The notes beneath the pieces are model-generated. The model was not told the DNA's origin. It made no database searches and worked only from the letters and a program-made list of their open reading frames with translations. A stretch of 49,330 nt of DNA from Hymenoscyphus infarciens (Eukaryota > Ascomycota > Leotiomycetes > Helotiales > Helotiaceae): the NCBI GenBank assembly GCA_001414345.1, contig LLCB01000383.1:1-49330 (forward strand). Direction: 5' to 3'. Positions 32,899-44,800 of this stretch are shown here, piece by piece. The position numbers and the translations under genes are program-made. The first letter of the stretch is position 1. Every line of letters begins with the position of its first letter.

Positions 32899-33630
32899 AA
32901 ATCATTGAACAAAACCAAAAGCAAAATCCCGTGAAACCAAATGATGCGCGAATTACGCGTAAAAGTGAAAACACTTCAGCAACTGACGAACCAACCACCC
33001 TAAAACTAAGTAAACAGAAATGCTACTTCATTGGTACATATGGATGCACCGGCCAAATCACGTGCCATTTCCTAGTAGATCTCGTTTATTACGATATATA
33101 ACTCATGAAAACGGCGATGATCATTGGAGAGATTGTCTTGCGTGTAAAAACCAGGATTAGTGGAATTAAAGAATGAATTACGAAGCGGAACGAGGGCGGA
33201 ACAGCGCCGCAACAGAAAGATCCACGGTACTTGCCCCCCGGGATCATGAGAAACAAGTCCATATTGGGTAACATAAAAAAATGGATTATAGTTTCTTCAA
33301 TTATTGCACAAGCTCACGAGCTTAGAAGCCTGGAAGTTGTGTTGGATTATTTCAAGATAAGGTAAAGCTTAGCCGCTTTCATTCCGAGAACATCGGTTAC
33401 AGACGGCCCCGCTTTCGTTCATCTTCACGCTGTGCTAGTCTCTATCGTCCTTTTCTTTTGAATAACGCTGAGAATAGCCACAGCTTTCCCATTGCCCCAG
33501 TCTCATCAACTAGCAAGTTTCTTCCATGCTAAGGCCTCTATCAAATTCCATCTCACGACTCCATCGACAGCGACCCCGCTTCTCGTTTCCTCTCCACCTT
33601 CATATCAAAATCCAACCCCTCACAACGAAC
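32899..33630. promoter_or_regulatory. Upstream region of the fumarylacetoacetase gene
   Basis: About 730 bp between the tandem repeats and the FAH start. A CACGTG-like site (TCACGTGCC) is at about 33058-33066. From 33526 to 33630 the DNA is open in frame with FAH (35 codons without acidic residues, from an ATG in weak context). Confidence 0.45.
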
Positions 33631-34993
33631 ATGGCACCCCAAAATTCCTGGTTATCCATACCTCAAGACAGTGACTTCTCGCTATCCAACATCCCCTTTG
33701 GAATCATCATCAGCAAAAACTCACAAACCACCAAAAGGCCCGCGATCCCCATCGGAGATCACGTTCTTGACCTCAAGGCTTTCACAGAAGGAAATGGCTT
33801 TTCAGGCTTGACGTCTTTTCCCTCAGAACAGCTTCCAGTATTCTCGCAACCAACACTTAATGCTTTCGCTGCTTTGGGCCAAGAAACTCATAATTCAGTG
33901 CGAGAGTATATCCAAGATGTGTTTTCGGAGACAACTTCTCGCCCGGAGATATTGAAGGACAACCCAACGTTGCAAAAGGAAGCTTTGTTGCCGAAACATG
34001 AGACGAAACCTCAAATGCCTATGCAGATCGGAGATTACACGGACTTCTATGCAGGATATAATCATGCGTTCAATGCTGGGTATGGACTTCTAATCCCACT
34101 TTCCCAACCATATTTTCAGATATTAGGCTTACTAAATCGCTCCCAGTGTGCTTTTCCGTGGACCCGAAAATGCTTTCCAACCAAACTATCTCCATCTTCC
34201 AGTAGGCTACCACGGTCGTGCCTCCTCCATTGTGGTCTCAGGAACATCCATCATTCGGCCCAGCGGACAAATTCTCCTCGACCCAACAGTCACCCCGAAA
34301 GTCCCCATTTTCTCCCCTTCCCGAAAACTAGATATTGAGCTCGAGCTCGGCTGTTTCCTCTGCAAGACCAATTCCATGGGAACATCCCTCTCCCTCAACT
34401 CCTCCGCTGAGAAAGCCATTTTCGGTTATGTTCTCTTGAACGATTGGTCTGCAAGAGATATCCAAGCTTGGGAATACGTACCACTTGGTCCATTCAACGG
34501 GAAGAATTTCGGAACCACGATTAGTCCTTGGGTCGTGCTTCCTTCGGCTTTAGAGCCTTTTCGAGCGAAGAAATTAGAGAATACTACGGAACTTCTTCCA
34601 TATCTTCGAGAATCACGGTCGGATACTGTTCATGATATTACACTCTCCGTCGATTTGACGACGCCCGAGCAAGACACAACAACCATCTCGACTGTCTCGT
34701 CATCAAATCTCATTTGGTCGTTCCCTCAAATGATAGCTCATCATTCGGCTGGTGGTTGTCCTATGAATGTCGGGGATCTATTGGGAAGTGGTACGATCAG
34801 CGGGAAAACCCCGAAGGAACTGGGAAGTCTACTGGAGATGAGCGAGGGAGGAAAGAAGGAAATCATGCTAGCAGGAATGGATGTCAGGAAGTTTTTGAAG
34901 GATGGCGATACAATAACCTTGAGAGGAAAATGTGGGGATGGTGTTGGATTTGGGGAATGCACGGGAAAGATTTTTGGTGCTGTTCAATCTTGA
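33631..34993 (+). CDS. fahA: Fumarylacetoacetase
   Basis: Two exons (33631-34079 and 34147-34993) encode 431 aa, close to the usual 420. Reaction: 4-fumarylacetoacetate + water to fumarate + acetoacetate, the last step of phenylalanine/tyrosine/homogentisate breakdown. N-terminal SH3-like domain at about 1-120. Catalytic C-terminal domain with DYTDFYAGYNHAFNAG, VLFRGPENAFQPNY, LPVGYHGRASS (general-base His near 172), LDIELELG (metal-binding Glu pair), LLNDWSARDIQAWEYVPLGP (metal Asp) and HHSAGGCPMNVGDLLGSGT. All key motifs are intact. The start in strong context (GAACATGG) is preferred; an in-frame upstream ATG at 33526 would add a basic presequence. It converges with a Zn2Cys6 regulator gene; no other pathway gene is in the window. 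Confidence 0.96.
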
Positions 34994-35563
34994 GCCGTGT
35001 GACGGGAGATCGCACGATAGAGCAAATAACAAAAATGTTGATTCTGGTACAAAGATGTCTTTCTCGGATTGAAAAAAGACAAAATTATCGGCAACTTTGC
35101 TATAGGCCTTCAAGCATAATAGCAGGTTTACGGAGAAAACTTCGCATTACTTCTTAAGTAGCAGCCTTTAATAACGTTATTAAAGGAAGGTTAGAAAACT
35201 CTACTTCATCAAACAAAGTTTAGTGATTTTAAATCTTCTTAGTACTAGATAACTTATACAAAGTACCTACATTTAACATTCCTATTCAAATGAGTTAGAA
35301 AAAAAGAACTCATCATATAAGGTTTCAGAAACATTATAGGTACATAGAGTGATATAAATGTGTTCGTTCTGGATGAATAAAGTCCAATAGTAAACGACTC
35401 CGAGCACACGCCATCTCAATGTTAGACAAATGCTAATAGTATTCATGAAAACTAAATTTCGCAAAGAGTAAAGTCATGTGTCATAGTATATGTACATCCT
35501 GCCTTCATAACAACCCCTAAACAACTCATATTATATGCATGCATCGACTAATCAACAAGCAAC
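34994..35563. other. Convergent 3' region with a perfect 22-bp palindrome
   Basis: 570 bp between the converging FAH and Zn2Cys6 genes, AT-rich. It contains the palindrome CCTTTAATAACGTTATTAAAGG as two perfect 11-bp arms (35165-35186). No gene is seen. Confidence 0.5.
35165..35186. repeat. Perfect 22-bp palindrome
   Basis: CCTTTAATAAC followed directly by its complement GTTATTAAAGG. It sits about 170 bp past the FAH stop and could serve as a bidirectional 3' signal or a protein-binding site. The basis is sequence symmetry only. Confidence 0.85.
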
Positions 35564-38500
35564 CTAGAACAAATCCCTCAACTGCCGATACAACTCCTCG
35601 TCCCCTCCAAAAACATTACTACCAATCCCCCCTCCAACCCCTCCCATGCCTCCCTCTCCTTCAGCAAGTACATAACCATTGCCCACCCCACTAACTCCCG
35701 GCCCACTCACATTCTGATTCCCATTCCCATGAACGCCAACACTTCCCAGCGCAGCCTCAAAAAGTGTAGTCATATCATGACTCATCTGATACCCGTTAGG
35801 ACTATTTCCATTCCCATTCCCATTCACACCCGTCGCACCCGAATTCCCAATGCCATTAATACCACTTTGCTGGTCGTAACCGTTTCCTCCAAGATTGGAA
35901 ATCTCATGACCCGCAAGCCCAGCCATAGCAAGCGCAGCACTAGAATGAGCATCATCGTCCCTAGCTCCATGTTGAACCTCATCCAACCCCAACTTCGGTC
36001 CCACCTCCTTAAGTCCCTTAATAGTTTTCCACAGCCGTTTCGAGATCCAAGATTTATTGCTAAACCCCTTCACCAAATCGAGCGCCATGTAGAATTCGTC
36101 GCGACAGATAGAACTAAAATGAACAGGTGCATGACAAGAAGCCAAGAAGAGGACCGCGATGGCAGAGGTGAGAAAGTAGTTGAAGCATACTTGTTGGCAA
36201 CGGTAAATATCGGTTGTTTGATTGAGGTGGGTGAGGGCGCGGATTGTGTCTTTGGCTAATTCCACGACCGTGCTGGCGTAATTGAGGTTCTCTTGGATGC
36301 TGCTTGCGGAATGTAGAACTGGTCGGTAGATGAGGATGCGCATTTGGTTAGCGCGTATGTAGAGCAATATTTGAAGACGATGTATGGTGCGAGAGGTTGT
36401 TTGAGGCGCCGAGGCGGTAGGCAGTTGAAGACTTGCTGGGATGTTCTTTTGCCACTGGAGAATTTGGTAGTCAAGGTATCCTATTTCTTCAATGTTGAGA
36501 AGAGGTGAGGGGGTAAAGGAGCAAATGGACTTCCAAACTTTGGAGCCAATTCTAGAGTAGGCGATCATCACATTGAGGTATGGGATACTCAGTTCCTAGG
36601 CCCATGATTAGTAGAAAGGTTCGAGCTCGCTCAGATACATAACTCACAGGCTCGGGGAGATTTGGGTCGATATCAGGGTCTTGAAGAGCGAATGGCATGC
36701 CAGTTCCAAAGCTCCATCTCCTATCTAGAACATAAATGGACCAAAATAGATTGATGGCATTCGATCGCTCTTGTTCATCAAGCACAACCTTAAACAATGA
36801 ATCTCTTCTATGTAGTCCCAATTCAATGCACATACGAGCTACCTGTCCGATTATACGCCAAGCCAGCGCTTCTTCGTCGCAGTGGAAATGATAAATGGCC
36901 TAGGATTGGTTAGCATTTTGATATAATAGATTTTCGCCATGGATTCGCATGTTATTGCAATGTAACATCATATGTTTTGGATTCAAGCTATTGTGATGCA
37001 TCAAGCAGCGGCAAATAAATCAGAAGCTCGAGAACCTGGCAGTTTGTATGTTCTTGCGTTGCTCAGACACATTGAGAAAATAAATGCTTCCCACATATCA
37101 AATTATCAGACAAATGCGACGGGCAACGCAAGAAAAGCGTCGAAACCAGAAACCTGGAAGCATAACCTGGACATGGTTTACTCAAATCAACAAAAAAACA
37201 TGGTCTTGTGTTGCTGGACACAAGCGCGGGAAAAAAGCCACCAGCAAGGATTGTTTGTCTTTTCCTTTAAGAAAAGGTCTTCAGTTGAGTTCGAGGATAC
37301 CTTTCCTTTGCCCATTCCAGAACTCAACATCCATATTGAACAATTTTGCGAAGCCATACACGAGTCGACACAGTAGGCACTTGCCGTGACATAGCATAAG
37401 GGCATTTCCAACATGGCTAGAATATTACGAGGCTGGGTCAGAATAACACACACTCACCACTAGAACCAAAAATGGTAAATCCTTCACTTCAATCACCTCA
37501 CCATGCAAAATACGATCTGCAGCCTGCCTTACACTTTCAAAAAGGCTATAGGCAATCTCGCTCTGACCATGGCCTTCTGTCAATGTTGAGCAAGCCAGTA
37601 CCATTTTCAGGACACAGGTTTGCTCATCACGAATAGGTCCTTCGCTATTGGCGTTGCGCAGTCCGTTCCTATATGCCGCATCCACGAAATCGTAGAGGTT
37701 TGTCCCATGTATTATCACCCGTTCGATATCTGCAACGGGGTACATGATTCCCATTTCCTCTTCGTAGACTCGGCAGAGACGAATCATCTCTGCCTTGCCT
37801 ATCTGCCATATAGGATCTTTACCCGGGCGAGCGGGTTCCGTGAGGGGCGGTGGTTGAATTGGTCGAGGAGATGCCATGGGGGTAGGGTCTTGAGTAACAG
37901 GACCTTCATCCACGCCCAATCCTTGATATCCCATATTTTGCAAGGTGTTCTTCGCAACGTTGAGACTAAAGGCGGAGCTTGTAGGTCCTCGATATGAAGG
38001 GTGCTTCGATATCGGGCGGTGTCTAGAGGAAGGAGAGATAGGCTGTGGAGGTTGCGACATGGACATTGATCTTTCCGAAGGTGGCGCCAAAGACAGTCCA
38101 TCTCCATTGCTCCTCAAAGCATTGAGTCCGGCGTATAGATTATCGACTTGCTCTTGGAGGGAGGCGATTTGGTTGTTCATCTGCCGGAACTCTTCGGACT
38201 CTTTGAAGCCATTCGTGCAGCAATTGGGGGCATATTGGCATTCGAGATTGAGGTTTCCGCATCGCTGGCAAGGAGTATTTCCGTTGCATTTTATCTTTCG
38301 ACGTTTGCATTCATTACTGTTGATTTCAATATGTTAGTGGGGTTTTTCGCAAAATAGCTGGCTGATGAAGACCCAGAATCTAGGATTTGACCGCGAGCTG
38401 CGATAGAGCATGCACAGAGCACAATAGAACTGCCTCGTACCATCTTCCAGGCCCATTTCTGCAGCTCTGTGCGGATCGTGAGGTTTTCCGGCTTTGTTGG

Positions 38501-38852
38501 GTCACAACGGGAGTATTCCGTCGCAGCAGGGACCGCTGCAGCGCAATCCTCAAAGGCCCCCTCCACAACTCAGCTCGATCTACAAAACAATCGCAATCAC
38601 TCACCAGGCAATAGAAATATATCGGTTCCTCTTTGCGCGCGTATGCGTCGTCGCCGCATTGCTCGTCTGGTCGAGCTTCCTCTTATTTCCCTGGCCATCG
38701 TCGCCCGGACTGTCTATGCTGGAGGAGTGCTGTCGCTGGCCGCCGTTCATGGTACTGGAATTGGCCAGCGGGGAGTGGGCGAGCCCTTGAGTTGCGATGG
38801 GCGAGTTCACGAGGTAATCAAGATCGGTAACTTGATCCGCGAGGCCGTTCAT
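35564..38852 (-). CDS. Zn2Cys6 transcription factor with fungal-specific TF domain, 796 aa
   Basis: Four exons: 38852-38605, 38316-37458, 36899-36648 and 36595-35564. The binuclear cluster is C83-x2-C86-x6-C93-x5-C99-x2-C102-x6-C109 (CNECKRRKIKC...CQRCGNLNLEC), preceded by a basic HTRAKRNRY run and followed by a short coiled-coil dimerisation helix (QIASLQEQVDNLYAGL). Intron 1 splits the first cluster Cys codon (TG|T). The fungal-specific TF domain spans about 240-500, with GKAEMIRLCRVYEEEMGIMYPV, AWRIIGQVARMCIELGLHRR (22 and 20 residues) and GTGMPFALQDPDIDPNLPEP. The C-terminus is Gly/Asn-rich and disordered. It is a nuclear DNA-binding regulator; a role in tyrosine catabolism is suggested only by its position beside FAH. 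Intron 2 is unusually long (558 bp). An in-frame ATG at 38969 could add 39 residues. Confidence 0.9.
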
Positions 38853-41800
38853 AGTCACATTGCCTTTGCGCGTGGTGTTGACGGAGGACAATCGGTTGTG
38901 TTTAACTGCAAGTTTGCTTGGAAATGAGAGTGGAAATGTCTTGGCAAAAACGAGTGCGGGGAGCTTCACTACTAGGAGGGGTCAAGTGACATTGGGTGGG
39001 GAAATCCCTTTCTTCTCTTCTTTAAACAACACCAATAGCTTTCCTTTCTTTCCTCTGAGTTTTGGGTTGAAGATCATTTATTTCTTACTATGCTTTATGT
39101 TTTCTGAACTCTTTTTCTTTTCGGAAAGTTCTCCAAGCTTCCTGGTTGGAAATCTCTTTCCTCCAATTGGTTGAAGACGGATATATACAGAAAACGTTTA
39201 TCATAAACTGTGAATCTCGTCCTTGTTAAGAGAGTCATAAGTGGTTCCTTAAAAAAAAAAGCATTTAGTCCTCACCTGCTAGATTCTTTCTTTATTAAAA
39301 TAAGCCGTCCCTTCTATAATTATATAGTGTATTAATGCTCTTGATTTTCCTACTGAAACAACAAACTATAATTATGTAAAAAGCCTCTGGACTTATACTC
39401 TTGCTTGACTTCTCTGATATCTATCAACGTTTTCTCTTTTGATAAGGATACTTTAATTATTCACGGTACCTTCGAACTATAAAAATTCTCTACTTATTTA
39501 AAAGTTTAATATATAATTCCATTTTTTTACTAGACTAGAATATTTATTATTTCTAAATAAAGTTACTAAACTAGAAGAACTAAAGATAACAAGTTAATTT
39601 TCCTAGTTTGGTTCTAAGTTTTAAAATGAATTCGAATATCCAAGAAGTTCAAATTGAACTACCGATATCTATGACATAAGAAACCATCCCAGCTACTATG
39701 AAGCATTAGCCAAGCCCCCTACCTAACCCATGCTTAAGAAAATCCATCGTCTCGAGCTATATAAACATCTGAGTCTATAACGTCCTTTGAGACAGAAAAA
39801 GAAAGCACCGCTTAGTTCTGCTTACCTAGTTAAAGCCAGTTTGACGATTGAGTAGAAGGCTAGGAGTTGAGATGAAAACTTGGAGTAAAACGAGTGTGTT
39901 TTTGGTGGATTCATAACATAGAGAACCTCGAAAAGCATGTTTGCTATTCTGGTTGCGTTACTTACTGTGGTTTGTCTTGCAATCGTAGTCAGTAGTGGTT
40001 TTCTTGTAGTTTGGGCGTCTCTTTCATATTATCGTAAAGGTGTCTTGCGAGTAGAACATCGTGGATTGAGGTGCTGCTGAACGCACTAATCCGACCACAC
40101 CACTCAATCCCATTACGACACACGGTCGCAAACACGCTACTGCTGTCCATGTGAGTAAAACATACTAATTGGCCAAATGTTATAAGGAGCTGATTGGCAA
40201 ATTGCCACGCCAATGTTGTGAAATGGCTGCAGCGAACAAGGTTGGGCAACACCGGACAGAACAGTGGTAGAAGCACGCTGTAATTCCCGACGGGTGCTCA
40301 GTCGTCACTTTTAGCGCGTATTATATACAACCACAACACCTTAGTTTAACTTGCTATTCTTCTAACCCAATCATGCTTAGCCATCAAAAATTGCTTCTAG
40401 ATTTTTTTGATATTTTCCTGCTCCATTTTAGTTTCCCTGTTGTATTTGGTGGAAGGTGGCTCGGAGAACAATTGCCTTTAATTGCGCCCGTAGGACCCGA
40501 TCCCTGTATATGTCCCTATTCACACGAGGTGCTAGGTTGTTAGCCTAAAAGTAGCTGATTCGCCGACTCCCTGTCAAAAGGCATCTATCCCCTGGAGCAA
40601 AGGGGCTACCCCAGCCTATAGCTTAACATATGAGCCCTGCGAGGTCCACTGAAATATTGTTCTCGCCCTAGAGTGCGACTTCAGGGCATTTTACTCAGTA
40701 AGCCTAAAATCTCTATGCTATTCGTAGGTAACCTATGAATATTCGCAAGCGCTAAACTACTCTTGTCAAATGTTCAGCTTGAATTACGGTGACAAGATGG
40801 TATAGGAGATTAAAGTCAATATGGAAAGCAAAATGTCTTTTTACGAATCCAATGCTTATAATTACCCATCTTTTAGCGTTTTTCCTATGTTCCTTCTTAT
40901 CAGAGCAACGTTCTTTGCAGAGAGTTTATTGTTAAATTACGAGAGTTTTCCATGAGAATAACATGTATGAAAGCTCAACTGTAGGTACCTCGTACTCATT
41001 TCATTTGCCAGAGAACACTTCGGAATAGCTACCGAACCTTATATTACTGCAATTGAGGTCTGTTCATTTTACACAAGATGTTGAGGGGAGGACCAAATTC
41101 CCTATCAAGCTGGCTGCTACAATATCCCAGAAGCGGTTCGGCTAACCGAATCCTATATTCTGGCTACCAGAATATTTGACGATTGTTTCCCCGTCCCAGC
41201 ATATTCTAAATATTCAGGGTCTGTAATTCGAATTTGGAAATGAGGCAAAGTTCATAGAAGGGGATCCAAAACCCTTCCCCGAGTTCCTCGTTCCTACTGA
41301 AAATCCACTACAAAAGTATTGATTATAGAATGAGATTTTAAAACAACCCCTAGTTTAAAAAAGTGCTTTTGGGCTCACGAATAGCACTCTGCTAAATAAT
41401 AGCGAAGACTAAAACTGTAAACAATTATTTAAACCCTTCGAGCTTTAGACCCCTCTTCAGCTTTCTTTCAAATATGTCGTAGGACAATCACAAAAATACA
41501 ATCACTGAAGCGCTGGGAAACATTCTGCGCGTAGGTCCTGGGTTCTCAAAAGCGCAATTTACGGGACTCTAATAGAGACGTTGAAGGTCTAATTCAAGAA
41601 AGCAAATTCCAGACGCAAATTTTGACCTCCCAACTTCATCTGCTGTCGAAGTTCAATTAAACCGCCGTTTTTAAAATCCTCTATCGCTTGGAATCGCTAT
41701 TGATTTTGGATCACATAGAGAAAGATGGAATACATGTTTGTAGAAGTACGTACCAGAAATCTCGGCAACAGTTTTGAGGCTTGGAAATAGGTTGTTGGCA

Positions 41801-44800
41801 AGTTGCCATGATCTTATCCTATTATCTCCAGTTGAGCTTTATGTTTGAATGTATTTCAAAGAAGGCGGAGATTAAAAAAAATTAAAAATTCATATAATGC
41901 TTAACAACCTAAGCCTGGAAGCTGCAGAAAGAGATGAAGTGAGGCGACATTGGACTACAAGGGGTATATAGTACTTCGCAGCATACATGAATAGTAACTT
42001 TTATCTTTCTCGGCGGTAGAAATGAGGTGGGACCATTGTATCAAGCCCCCTCCTATAGCTATTATTTGCGCCGGGGTAAAACACCTGGGTTTCCCGTCGA
42101 TTACCAGGACAAAGCAGATACATTCACATAATCTTAAATCCTTCTTAAAAGTGATCCCACAAGATGGTATCCATGCATCAGGTAGAAACCTTTGTTCCAT
42201 TTACTGTCGATATTCGTCTTACTGTCGCTTTCCATGTTTCTTTGAGACCCTGCATTACGGATAAGCCATAGAGAAGAGTATTCCGGTTGGCAATATCCAA
42301 GTGCTTCGCCTCCCGGTAGTCTCTGTAAGCTTGCTGCAACTAAGATTGATAATTTCGATGAAAGCTCCTAAATTAAACTTTTCGGCGCCGTTTCTGAGGC
42401 AATTCCAACCGGGAGTAGTGGGCATACAAGCACAATTTCTCTTATACCTACCTCTTGGTACTACACAGATGAAGTAACTTATAAATATAAATCTGGCCTT
42501 CTAACTTTTAGAATGTAAATAATAAATATAAGGAGCTTTCGCAAAATTTGCTATTAAAGTTGTTTTTTCTAAACTTCGAGAAGGAGGTACATTTTTAAAC
42601 AACGATATATATATGGAATCGTTCTAAGGAGTGGATTTTTCTTTTCTTAAGAGAGAAACTTAAGGGCACGTTAACTACCAAGGAAATCCTCCTCGTTAAA
42701 ATGACAGAAGTGGAGTGTTTTATTTACTAAAGTAAAAATAAATGATCACTTTAGAGTACCAAGTAGTAAATATAGTATTACCCACTATTAAACCACGTTG
42801 TTTCAAAGGTTTCCAAGAGTGTTTAGTACTAATCATTCTTTATTCGAGGCTTCACTTTTATAACGTTTTGAATTTCTCAGTTCATAGAGTACTAGGCACT
42901 TCGGTACGTCGTATCCATTTAATATAATTGATTAATTGAGAGTGTTTAAAATCAGTATATCAAGTGAGTAGAGTAGAGTAGAGTAACGTATAGTCAGTTT
43001 TACTCTAGAGTAGTTACTCTTATCTACACTGAATTACTCAAAGTAATTGAATATTTTGTGAATATGCTGTTTAAAATAGCTTTGTAAGACAAAGCTTACG
43101 GCTCAAGTTCTTGTCTTATAGCGATTTTAGTGTATTTAAAAGGGTGATTTGAAGACAGACTGGGTATCTTCTAGGATCGGTGATTAAAACATAGCAGAAC
43201 CAAACACTTACACGCGAGTAGAAATAGTACTTTAAACTGCCTACTACAAACCTATTCACTACCTCCCCTCTGACTCCCTCGAACACGAAAGTGGCAAATA
43301 AAAAGACTTTCGAATCCATAATTCTCGTATCATACAAAAGGCAAAAACTTCCTCTGTGACATGTGGGAAACAGTCGAGGTCCGTCCAACGGACCTGAGGT
43401 AGCTTTCGAGTTGTATAATGATTTTAGACAAGCTTGTAAGAAAACAAAACAGCACTATCAAGCCGGGAAAAGAGGGATAGCCTGAACCACTCCGTCTTTT
43501 TAGTAGTAAGAAGGCATTTACTATCGAAAAATTTCCTATTATCGGATTCTCACAAAGCCCCAGAGCCAAAGGAGACTTTGTGCTGATATCTAAGCCTTGG
43601 AAATAATCCCGCTGTTGTGCGTACTCCAAAATTTCCTAGACTAAGAAGGGATCAGGTGGCTAGCCTTGAGAACATTCCAGCAATGCTACAAAGCTCCATC
43701 CAGTCTTGAGTCTTGATGATTTCGCCGGAGAACTTTTAAGAGGAGTCGAGACTTAAAGAAACGAAAATCAAGCTCACTCTTTGACTCTTCCAAGGTTTTT
43801 GTGGCTAAGAACATTTGTTTGAACTGTGTAAACTCATCAAGTGCCTTCGTGTTTACTTGAAGTTTAATTTAGACACTGGGTATTTCCTCCAATTTACCCT
43901 CGGAATTTCGTTTTAATTCTCGTTCTTGAGAAGATACAGAGAATTAGCGCTCGATACTATACAACTTGTATACGCCCTTGTGATAAACTCGGTAGAGACT
44001 CGCCACCTATTCATTTAAAGAATTATCCTATACAACCACATGGTTTTCGGAAGAATTTCTATAAACCTATTAACCTATAAAAAGCCTATAAGAAAGGGCT
44101 CTCGACGAGTTTCTACCCCGTAGAAGTAACTAGAGGATTAACCCGTAGAGTATATAGTGTTTCCCAGATTAATGAAATCTTATAGTTTTCTTAAATATTA
44201 ATTCTCGTCTCTGTAACAACATGATTATTTGGGATATATGGCCAAGCACAGAAAAAGGGGGAAAGATCCGGGATGATTCTAGTTAGCGACAGGGGTGGAT
44301 CTATCCGAAGGATTGTATTTACTCTATCGCGCCTCCTAACTTCAATATATACACTTTCTCCCCCACTTTGCACCACTTTGAGTACATAATTTATCTAGCA
44401 CCAACTTGTCGGATCCAATACAAAAAGAGAGGAACAGACCATTTACTGTCGAATGAGATCCTGCCCTCTAATATAGAATTTGCATTAAAACGTATTTGCA
44501 GAATTTCTCCTTATGGCTGACCACGCTCTGTAAGTTGCAGAGGGGCAGTATTCTGAGGGCATTCGTCTGTGGTGCTTTCTCTTTCTCCCACACGTCGCCT
44601 TTCTATCCAAAGACACCTGGCTACATAGTCTTTGATCTTCAGTGTGTATATTAAATTCATGTAACGAGGATCTGTATTTAACCTACTGTCATGAACTCCC
44701 GGTGGAAGATTACTGAACTGACTCTGGTTGTGATTGAAAGTGACCTTGGGGTATTTTTGTGAAGCAACTTGATGCAAGATTTACAATTGAAGCATAGAAA

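Noticed and set aside
36972..37376. 134-codon plus-strand frame as an independent gene
   Set aside because: It lies wholly in an intron of the Zn2Cys6 gene and has no recognised domain. It is kept as an observation on the intron, not called a gene.
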